From CAYWJA01 sp964458485 (GTDB lineage Bacteria; Patescibacteriota; Gracilibacteria; UM-FILTER-43-11): DNA of 40,897 nucleotides. Shown piece after piece: positions 8,335 through 14,910 of the stretch (its first letter is position 1; each line of letters begins with the position of its first letter). The translations under genes were made by a program, and so were the position numbers. The notes under the pieces are model-generated. The model saw nothing but the letters and a program-made list of their open reading frames with translations. It did no database searches and was not told the origin of the DNA. The stretch covers positions 1 through 40,897 of the forward strand of contig CAYWJA010000012.1 in assembly GCA_964458485.1 (NCBI GenBank), written 5' to 3'.

Positions 8335-9381
8335 CTAAGGTGATGTATATTTTGCCCCTTTTTTATCACCACGCTTTTTGACCAAACCTTTTTCGATTAG
8401 CTTTTTTAGGTAACGCTGAGCAGTGCGTTTAGAAACAGTTAATATATCTTCAATATCCGAACTTGTTATATGATTCATTTCCTGTAGAAAATCCAGTATT
8501 TTTATTTCTGCCTTAGAAAGTATTATTTTCTTTTTAGAGCTTACTCTTTTGTTATAAAGAAAGGGTTTAATTTTATCCATAACAAGTTCCATTTCTGAAA
8601 GAAAACCTGCTGTAAAGTATTCCAGCCAGTATGTCAGATTACCCCTGCTACGTTCCTGATAATTTTTGCCTAAATGAATGGCATCGTAGTAAGCAGGACG
8701 ATTCGTATTGTAGTAATTTTCTAAAGCGAGTAATTTGCGGAAATCATTTTTTTCCGTATATAAAATCAAGGTAGCAAGTAGTCTGGCAGCACGACCATTA
8801 CCATCTATAAATGGGTGAATCGCGGCCATTTCTGCATGAGCAATACCGGCAATGATAATAGGGGATAGTGAATTCTTTTTAGATAGCTTGATCCATTCAC
8901 ACAATCCTGCAACTAGTTTAGAGACATTTTTATGATCAGGAGCTGTGTAACGAATTTTTTGAGATATTGGTGTTCTGGATACGACATATACAGGTTCTTT
9001 GCGATATTTACCACTACGATTTTTTGGCAGAATATTGACACTTAAAAGTGCATGAATTCTTAAAACATCCTTTTCTGAAATATTTGTAGATATTTTTTTT
9101 GAAATCCAATCCAGTGCCTTTTTGTAATTTTTTACTTCATAAATTTCACGGGGAATTGCATCAATTTTTTTTCCTTCCAGCACTTTTTTGATTTCAAATT
9201 CATTCAGAGTATTACCTTCAATTGCAGTAGAGTGATGTACCATAGAAAGTATTGCCTCCTTTTTCATCCTGTATTCCTCTTTTGGGTGAATAGGGCAAGT
9301 AGTAATCTTTTCCCGGATAACTTCAATACGATTAAGATTATTGAGCATGGATGCTGTTATTTGGAATTGCGGATTAAACAT
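8335..9381 (-). CDS. Fic-family protein with C-terminal winged-helix domain
   Basis: 348 aa. Fic proteins usually transfer AMP from ATP onto target hydroxyl groups. The active-site motif HPFIDGNGRAAR begins at about His189 and is complete. An N-terminal STAIEGN (about residue 50) matches the inhibitory [ST]xxxE[GN] motif of self-restrained Fic proteins. The last 65 residues (SKAEIKILDFL...TSSDIEDILTVSKRTAQRYL KKLIEKGLV) form a clear winged helix-turn-helix, so the protein probably binds DNA. Three direct repeats over its own transcription start suggest autoregulation. It is a stand-alone gene; no separate antitoxin was seen. Target unknown. Confidence 0.9.
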   Translation of the reverse strand: MFNPQFQITASMLNNLNRIEVIREKITTCPIHPKEEYRMKKEAILSMVHHSTAIEGNTLNEFEIKKVLEGKKIDAIPREIYEVKNYKKALDWISKKISTNISEKDVLRIHALLSVNILPKNRSGKYRKEPVYVVSRTPISQKIRYTAPDHKNVSKLVAGLCEWIKLSKKNSLSPIIIAGIAHAEMAAIHPFIDGNGRAARLLATLILYTEKNDFRKLLALENYYNTNRPAYYDAIHLGKNYQERSRGNLTYWLEYFTAGFLSEMELVMDKIKPFLYNKRVSSKKKIILSKAEIKILDFLQEMNHITSSDIEDILTVSKRTAQRYLKKLIEKGLVKKRGDKKGAKYTSP

Positions 9382-9387
9382 AAAAAA

Positions 9388-9447
9388 ATGTCGTTTAAAA
9401 TGTCGTTTATATGTCGTTATTATACCTTAAAAAAGATTGGAAATCAA
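9388..9447 (-). promoter_or_regulatory. fic promoter with three direct-repeat operators
   Basis: On the minus strand TTGATT (9442-9447) and TATAAT (9419-9424) are 17 nt apart. Directly downstream, over the predicted start site and leader, ATGTCGTT occurs three times on the plus strand (starts 9388, 9400, 9411), spaced 12 and 11 nt, about one helical turn. This fits cooperative binding by a repressor, perhaps the Fic protein's own wHTH. Confidence 0.7.
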
Positions 9448-9551
9448 GGGGAAAGTCTTGTCATTCAGAATGAAGCGTTAGCAGTAATCCAAAAAAGTTA
9501 TTGAAGAAAGTATATTTTAAACCAAATTCAAAATCCTAAAAGGCAATACTT

Positions 9552-9580
9552 TTGACCTCATTGCAGCTTTTTGTTATAAA
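9552..9580 (+). promoter_or_regulatory. Promoter of the small unit at 9.6 kb
   Basis: TTGACC (9552-9557), a 17-nt spacer, then TATAAA (9575-9580). The predicted start is about 9587, some 23 nt before the ATG of the 20-codon ORF. Confidence 0.6.
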
Positions 9581-9609
9581 GATCTCCTTATTTATTAATT
9601 TTTATTATT

Positions 9610-9672
9610 ATGCCAGCAGAAACACCATTTATTGTACGAACACAGGAAGTCTGTGATGCAATGTTGGCGTAA
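9610..9672 (+). CDS. 20-aa small ORF between its own promoter and terminator
   Basis: ATG to TAA encodes MPAETPFIVRTQEVCDAMLA. It has a near-consensus promoter upstream and a clear intrinsic terminator 15 nt after the stop, so the whole unit is about 135 nt. It could be a genuine microprotein, a small RNA with an incidental ORF, or the shrunken remains of one of the local unrecognised genes, which have the same promoter style and often begin MP. No homologue is recognised. Confidence 0.45.
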   Translation: MPAETPFIVRTQEVCDAMLA

Positions 9673-9686
9673 TATTTTTCAAATTT

Positions 9687-9725
9687 AAAAGAGGCACTTA
9701 CAGAATTTCTGTATTGCCTCTTTTT
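9687..9725 (+). terminator. Intrinsic terminator
   Basis: AAGAGGCA (9689-9696) pairs with TGCCTCTT (9715-9722), extended by ACAG/CTGT inside, and ends in a T-run (9720-9725). The gap 9382-9766 otherwise holds only the fic promoter and the small unit. Confidence 0.8.
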
Positions 9726-9766
9726 GGTAATTTATTAATCAGGCCAATGTACCTACTGCATAAAGC

Positions 9767-10288
9767 CTAATGATATCTTCTTCCCTCCGCAGTTCTCCTT
9801 GTACTTCTTGCTACATGCACTCTTGGTGGTGACTGAGGAGATCTTCTTGTTCTTTTTTGCCTAGGTTGATCAGGATTTGGCGATATTACCTGAGAAGGAA
9901 TCACTGTTCTTGCTCGTTTAGGTGGTAGTCCAGAACCAGTTTGACCTTCTCCTGGGGTTATACTACGGCCACCTGCAGTTGGATATGTTTGTACATCAGA
10001 GGTTGAATGAGCTGCTGCAGGAGTACTCGTCTTATCTAAAGCTCCTTTTATTCTTAGTCTTGCCTCAACAAGAATTTTGAGCTTATCTAATGTTGCACTT
10101 GGTAATTCCTGAGTCCATCCACTACTGCTATCTTCCAAGAATGCTTGTAATGCTTTTAATTGAAAGGCATTAAAAACGTCAAGCTTTTGTTCAACATCGC
10201 TATCGGTTTTTGTTTCCGGATATGCTCTTAAGGTATCTAGTAATGGCTTTTTGTCGTCGCCTAAACATTTGATTGAAGGTCTACTCAT
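9767..10288 (-). CDS. Unrecognised protein with basic disordered tail
   Basis: 173 aa. The first ~85 residues look helical (FNAFQLKALQAFLED...LDKLKILVEARLRIKGAL). From about residue 90 the sequence is low-complexity, rich in Pro, Ser, Arg and Lys (PPKRARTV, RQKRTRRSPQSPPR), like a disordered nucleic-acid-binding tail. No signal peptide or membrane segment. The start is the ATG at 10288; the gene is divergent from the 904-aa gene and shares an overlapping promoter region with it. No family recognised. Confidence 0.7.
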   Translation of the reverse strand: MSRPSIKCLGDDKKPLLDTLRAYPETKTDSDVEQKLDVFNAFQLKALQAFLEDSSSGWTQELPSATLDKLKILVEARLRIKGALDKTSTPAAAHSTSDVQTYPTAGGRSITPGEGQTGSGLPPKRARTVIPSQVISPNPDQPRQKRTRRSPQSPPRVHVARSTRRTAEGRRYH

Positions 10289-10350
10289 AATAAATTGTTA
10301 GATTATAACTTTAGTGTCCAATTAAGTTTTTTATGGACAGCTAAGAATAT

Positions 10351-10387
10351 ATTTTATCTTGACATATTTCACTCTGTCAAGTAGAAT
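10351..10387. promoter_or_regulatory. Overlapping divergent promoters around an inverted TTGACA pair
   Basis: Rightward: TTGACA (10359-10364), 17 nt, TAGAAT (10382-10387), leader about 18 nt to the ATG at 10412. Leftward: TTGACA on the minus strand (10375-10380), 18 nt, TAAAAT (10351-10356) for the gene starting at 10288. The two -35 boxes sit as the inverted repeat CTTGACA...TGTCAAG and each lies within the other promoter's spacer, so the promoters should exclude each other. Inferred from sequence only. Confidence 0.65.
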
Positions 10388-10411
10388 ATTTTTCATTTTT
10401 AACAAAAATTT

Positions 10412-13126
10412 ATGCTTGACGCATTGAGGGAAATGCAGGAGGAGGCGAGAAGAACAAGGGAGGAGGATAAAATTGATAACTGGCCTATAATGGGCTCTGT
10501 AGTACCTGAGGAGGAGCTTGGCTTTGTTGAAAAGTGGAGATTGGAAGATGCGGTAGAATTGGCAATAAGCCTGGTAAGACAAAGAATTGCTGAATTGCAC
10601 ATAAGAGATCCCTTGTATGTAGATGAGGAAGAAGGTGTGCAGTTTAGGTTTCTTATTGAAACCATGCTAAAGCACTCAAGAACTGTAGAGCAAATAGAAA
10701 ATATGGTGAATGGCTATATTGCTTTTTGTGTAAGAGAATGTGGACAATCAGAATTTAGAAGTTCTGCATTGTCTGAAATGAGGCATGATTTTGATGTAGC
10801 TACTATTGATATGTCTTGTTTTGGGCCGAAAAAAATGGCAATTCTGGAAGAAGATTTTGGACCTCAAAAATTTCGTACATTAAATAAACATGGCCGTAAT
10901 GAAATCCTAGATACAGTAAGCCATGGCCTTGCGGAAGGTCCTATACGGAGATATTCCGGTGAACCATTTTATGATGGAGCTTACATGCTAATGGCAGATC
11001 CCGCCAAAGTATATCATAATGGTATTTATGGTAATGAATTAATTGAAAGGAGAACCCCTGAAGCCAAACGAATGACAAAAGCCAAACTTGCCAGACTTCT
11101 TCAGATGCCTGAAATTGAAGATTGTATTATTGCAGATCGTATGATGCCTGGACCTTGTATTGGCTCAAGCCTAGCAATAAGTGCTGAGTATTTTTGCGAA
11201 ACAGATGATGCTATATATTTAAATTCTATTGACCCAAAGAATATAGGAGAATGGCTAAGTGATAAATTTAGAATACATAATCCGCCGTTAGAAGTAGCAT
11301 TTTATGTTTGGGCAAGATTTCAACAGACTGAATTCGAAGAAGAGGCTGGGTTTATTGAAGGTTATATATTCAAAATATTAAAACAAGAATACCCATGGAT
11401 ATTTGAGGCTGCTGATAGAAAGATTGTAGATGTAATAGAGCTTGGCAGTTTATTTGGGGTTTTAGTTACTGCCGTTGAAAATTTAATAGAAAATCCAGAT
11501 GATCCAAATTTTCAAACATTAATGCAAATAATTCCTGGTAAACAAATTGTACAGATTTTTACCAAAAGTAAGAATGAAGGATATAAAAAATGGGCTGAAT
11601 ATTATTTTAAACATTTAAAAATTACAGCAAATCATGTTACGCCTGATTATAATAACGATCGATGGCATGAAAATCCGATACAAATGATGGTAGATGTTTT
11701 TAATGAGCCAGATGTAGATATGGGTGAATGGGAGGCTTATGAGGGATTTGAGTTATTAGATCCGCTAGCCATCGCTGGTTTAGATGGCAGTATAAGAGCA
11801 TGGGGAATTGATGGCATAAGGAGTAATGTTATTAAAATGTTGGATGAATTTGATTTATCTAATCTTTTTATTTTTAGAAATGCAGTTGTAACAAATGTAG
11901 AAAACCCAAGGATGAGAGCTAAATTGGAAGAATTAATTACTACACTTATAGATAAAGCTTATGGAGAAGCTTTAAGTAAGGATGTAAATATAGAGGTTTT
12001 GGTAGATATGGTGCATGGCAAAGAAGTAGATCCAGTATCTGCATTACCTGCTATAAGTTCATTACCATCAGAAATGAGAAGAATGCCAATTGCTGGTAGA
12101 TTGTCTGAAATGGCGGAAAAAGCACTAATTGTAAGTGCATTTAGGGGTGTGAGAGGGGCTGATGAAATTATTAAATTTTTGATGAGAAATCGTAAAACTA
12201 TGAATGTTGCAGAGTTAGTTTCTCCTTTTCCTGATGCTCCAAACTTTGAAATTATCAGGCATTATGGTGAGTCACCAAATCTCTTATTGTTTCTATCGAT
12301 GTCTACAATTTTAATGTATTTGGGATATTCCCGAGAAGATATTTTATCTCTTATAAATAATTTAGTAAAAAAAACAGCAGATGAAATGCGACCTGAAATA
12401 AGTACAAGTGGGATTGAGTGGGAACAGGTAGGCGGAAAGGTTGGCTCTGAGATTCTAACTAATCATTTTGCTGAATTGTTTAATGTTTTACCACAAGGAG
12501 GAGACACTGGCTGTAATGAAATTTTAAGTCATCCTTCAACTAGCCCAGATGTACAAAATGCATTAATGGGGATAATTACAGATCCGCAGCATGGCTATAT
12601 ACATACTGATCGTATGTGGGCAGCACAAGAAGAAGATGGGGTGCCATTATCTTCATTACATATTAATGTAGGTGTCCCCAGGGATTTAGATATTCCAACA
12701 GCACAAATTCAAGGATATTTAGGACCAGTTTTAAGGGCGGCTGCTATTTCACGAGGTGTGAGTGCGGGAGGTGGTTATGCTGGTGGGTTTGGAAGCACTA
12801 GAAGATGGGCTGATGGTTCACTTCTTGATGTTTTAGACGATAAACATCCTGGCATTAAACTTGAGGTAAGAAGTACAGCCTTAGAAGAAGATGGCAGTCA
12901 TGCTGATGAAATTAGAAATGTCGTTCTTATAGCATCCGCATGTATGCAATATACAAAAGATGCTAATGGAAAACCCGTAACGCCTTCTGGAAGAGTTATG
13001 GCACAAATATTTGAAGCATTTTCCAGAGAGATAGAATCTCTTGAATTTTCAGTTGATCGAGCAGGGGATGCAAGAATACTTCTTGAATTTTATGCTAAAA
13101 AAGTTAAAGAGGAGTTAGGATTGTAA
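10412..13126 (+). CDS. 904-aa unrecognised protein; C-terminal motifs resemble GCS2/amidoligase-type ligases
   Basis: A large, soluble-looking, acidic protein with no signal peptide or clear membrane segments; mostly helical through about residue 650. The last ~240 residues contain, in order, GIEWE (Glu669, Glu671), EILSHP (from 703), SLHINVGVP (His750) and KLEVRST (Glu818, Arg820). That order and spacing resemble the ExE...ExxSxP...HxHV...ExR pattern of the glutamate-cysteine ligase/amidoligase fold, whose members use ATP to join an amine to a carboxylate. This is motif reading by eye and needs a profile search; the first 650 residues have no recognised family. It has a strong promoter and a leader of about 18 nt. 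Codon use matches the genome. It is convergent with a duplicated-domain protein at 13268. Confidence 0.75.
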   Translation: MLDALREMQEEARRTREEDKIDNWPIMGSVVPEEELGFVEKWRLEDAVELAISLVRQRIAELHIRDPLYVDEEEGVQFRFLIETMLKHSRTVEQIENMVNGYIAFCVRECGQSEFRSSALSEMRHDFDVATIDMSCFGPKKMAILEEDFGPQKFRTLNKHGRNEILDTVSHGLAEGPIRRYSGEPFYDGAYMLMADPAKVYHNGIYGNELIERRTPEAKRMTKAKLARLLQMPEIEDCIIADRMMPGPCIGSSLAISAEYFCETDDAIYLNSIDPKNIGEWLSDKFRIHNPPLEVAFYVWARFQQTEFEEEAGFIEGYIFKILKQEYPWIFEAADRKIVDVIELGSLFGVLVTAVENLIENPDDPNFQTLMQIIPGKQIVQIFTKSKNEGYKKWAEYYFKHLKITANHVTPDYNNDRWHENPIQMMVDVFNEPDVDMGEWEAYEGFELLDPLAIAGLDGSIRAWGIDGIRSNVIKMLDEFDLSNLFIFRNAVVTNVENPRMRAKLEELITTLIDKAYGEALSKDVNIEVLVDMVHGKEVDPVSALPAISSLPSEMRRMPIAGRLSEMAEKALIVSAFRGVRGADEIIKFLMRNRKTMNVAELVSPFPDAPNFEIIRHYGESPNLLLFLSMSTILMYLGYSREDILSLINNLVKKTADEMRPEISTSGIEWEQVGGKVGSEILTNHFAELFNVLPQGGDTGCNEILSHPSTSPDVQNALMGIITDPQHGYIHTDRMWAAQEEDGVPLSSLHINVGVPRDLDIPTAQIQGYLGPVLRAAAISRGVSAGGGYAGGFGSTRRWADGSLLDVLDDKHPGIKLEVRSTALEEDGSHADEIRNVVLIASACMQYTKDANGKPVTPSGRVMAQIFEAFSREIESLEFSVDRAGDARILLEFYAKKVKEELGL

Positions 13127-13267
13127 TAAAGTTAGCAACAAAATTGAATCGAATAATTCACCCCCCTAAAACATATCCATCATTAATGTTGATCTACTGA
13201 ATATGCGAAACCCCCATGTATAAAGCGGCACTTTTTTTCATTTAATAACAAATTCGAAATAATTAAT

Positions 13268-14449
13268 TTATACATCCAGCAGAACTAAAAGTGTAGCAAT
13301 TTTAGTCTGTGCTTTTAAAAATTCCTCTTTGAAGCCATCATCATCCCTTAAATCTTCGAAGCCCAGTATGTATGATGAAAGTATTAATATATTAGCTTCT
13401 CTTTCGTCAATATCTTCTCCAATCTTAAGTTGTGCACATAATTGCATTGAAGGAGATAGGCCTTTTTCACGCACCATTTCTTCATCTAAATAGCCAAGCA
13501 ATATAAGTACGTCACTTCCATCTGTTAATTCACCTTTGTCATCGAACAAATCTACACAAAATGAATCTTCAGGATTTGCTGCAATGTTTTCTTTTACACA
13601 TTTTTCAGCTTCCACAACATCAGCATTCATTTCCGCAGCCTGCTCTTGGGTTATAACAGCATCCCACACACTTTGCCCGGCCTGAAAAGGTCTTTGTCTT
13701 ATATCCCTATAAGTTGCAGTCATCGGTCCATCACCGGTTTTTTCTAAAATAAGTTGTGCAACCTTTTTTAGTATTTCGGATCTTTCTGCATCTAAAATTA
13801 CCTGTGCACGTTCAAGTATTACTTCAGGCTCAGACAGTTCTAGTGATGGTAAAATTTCTGAAATTTTATCTTGTAATCTCTTTATATGATGCTCCAAACC
13901 TCCATCTTCCAAATCTTCAATTGTCCTAATGCATGATTCAAGTATTAAGATGTTAGCCTCTCTTTTTGTGATGTCTTTCCCAATTATGAGCTGACTGGTG
14001 AGTTCTGCGGCAGGAGCTAACCCCCTTTTTGACAATCTTGCCTCATCTGTTAATCCACTTTCTAATGCAATACTGTTACTTAATAAGCCAACCAATGCTA
14101 ATACTTTGTCATCACAAATTTGATTTGCTAAAAAAGATAATTTTACACGAAATGAATTACCCGGATTTTGTTCAATGTTTCTTCTTACGTATTGCCCAGC
14201 CATTTGTATATAAGAATTTAATCTATCCGCATCTTCTCTATCTAAAGGGGGGTGGCATGATGACACTGAATCTCCTGAGAAAAATCGTCTACGATCATCA
14301 GCTTCCTCACTATCAATTTTTTCTATAATAATTTGTGCAACTCTTCTAAAAACTTGCTTTTTCTCTGCATCCAATATAACTCGTGCACGCTCAAATAAAG
14401 CGTATAACTCCGGATTATCTGTTTGTTCAGTTGGTTTATTTAAGCCCAT
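13268..14449 (-). CDS. Unrecognised protein made of two tandem ~190-aa repeats
   Basis: 393 aa. The halves are clearly duplicated: ERARVILDAEKKQVFRRVAQ / ERAQVILDAERSEILKKVAQ at their starts, N(P)GNSFRVKL / NPEDSFCVDL in the middle, and LIIGKDITKREANILILESC / LKIGEDIDEREANILILSSY near their ends. Both are acidic and helical, with no membrane segment or signal peptide. The domain is not recognised. The start at 14449 has a divergent-promoter arrangement with the cyclase unit and a leader of about 20 nt. The gap to the 904-aa gene (13127-13267) holds no clear terminator. Confidence 0.75.
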   Translation of the reverse strand: MGLNKPTEQTDNPELYALFERARVILDAEKKQVFRRVAQIIIEKIDSEEADDRRRFFSGDSVSSCHPPLDREDADRLNSYIQMAGQYVRRNIEQNPGNSFRVKLSFLANQICDDKVLALVGLLSNSIALESGLTDEARLSKRGLAPAAELTSQLIIGKDITKREANILILESCIRTIEDLEDGGLEHHIKRLQDKISEILPSLELSEPEVILERAQVILDAERSEILKKVAQLILEKTGDGPMTATYRDIRQRPFQAGQSVWDAVITQEQAAEMNADVVEAEKCVKENIAANPEDSFCVDLFDDKGELTDGSDVLILLGYLDEEMVREKGLSPSMQLCAQLKIGEDIDEREANILILSSYILGFEDLRDDDGFKEEFLKAQTKIATLLVLLDV

Positions 14450-14475
14450 AGTATTATTTGGTTAATAGGTCATTT

Positions 14476-14537
14476 ATTTTATCACAATTTTGCCTCAGGT
14501 CAATACCATTGCTATTTTTTGTGATTTTTGGTATAAT
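14476..14537. promoter_or_regulatory. Divergent promoter pair before the cyclase unit
   Basis: Leftward: TTGACC (minus, 14498-14503), 16 nt, TAAAAT (14476-14481), for the gene starting at 14449. Rightward: TTGCTA (14509-14514), 17 nt, TATAAT (14532-14537), reading into the repeat leader, the 24-aa ORF and the cyclase. The -35 boxes are 5 nt apart. Confidence 0.6.
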
Positions 14538-14554
14538 AATAAGATATATCGAAT

Positions 14555-14705
14555 TGTAGGGCGTCGCTTCCTCTGAACTACTCGCTAAGCTCGAGTTCAT
14601 AGTTCACTTTGTGGGGCGTATTGTAGGGCGGGTAGTGGACTTATTATATTCCACAATTCGCCCTACCATTCGCCCTACCATTCGCCCTACAACCCGCCCA
14701 ACAAT
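14555..14705. repeat. TTGTAGGGCG word repeat, inverted arms
   Basis: TTGTAGGGCG occurs on the left (about 14556 and 14629) and its inverse, CGCCCTACMATT, three times on the right (14668-14695), so many pairings are possible. The middle holds AACTACTCGC...GAGTTCATAGTTC, itself a smaller foldback. The block ends one codon before the 24-aa ORF's ATG. Confidence 0.8.
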
Positions 14706-14780
14706 ATGAAAAAACTCCTAAAATGGCTCATCATCACAGTAGTTGCTTATATAATAGCTGCGACGCTTGAGGACGATTAA
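14706..14780 (+). CDS. 24-aa single-membrane-segment peptide
   Basis: ATG AAA AAA ... GAC GAT TAA encodes MKKLLKWLIITVVAYIIAAT followed by LEDD: two lysines, one hydrophobic stretch and an acidic end. It lies in the leader of the cyclase gene between two word-repeat blocks and downstream of a good promoter. It may be a small membrane protein or a leader peptide. The Met-Lys-Lys start and lack of disruption support translation, but no homologue is known to me. Confidence 0.45.
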   Translation: MKKLLKWLIITVVAYIIAATLEDD

Positions 14781-14782
14781 AC

Positions 14783-14908
14783 CAAATTGTTTCCAGGCCT
14801 TCGACTCGCTATACTCGCTCAGGCCGTTTCCAAATAGTTGCCAAATTGTTTACTAAAAATAACCATCTGGAAACCATCTGGAAACCATTTGGAAACCATT
14901 TGGAATCA
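14783..14908. repeat. ATTTGGAAACC word repeat, inverted arms
   Basis: AAATTGTTTCC/CCAAATAGTTGCC words on the left, and four near-perfect copies of GGAAACCATYT on the right (14868-14903), with a GGCC...CTCGCT...GGCC foldback between. The last copy leaves TTGGAATCAAC directly before the cyclase ATG, so the repeat provides the only GGA-type purine run at that start. Confidence 0.8.
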
Positions 14909-14910
14909 AC

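Noticed and set aside
13127..13267. Possible terminator or foldback remnant between convergent genes
   Set aside because: There is a T-run and a fragment like the element core (CTGAATATGCGAA), but no stable stem or ends could be found.
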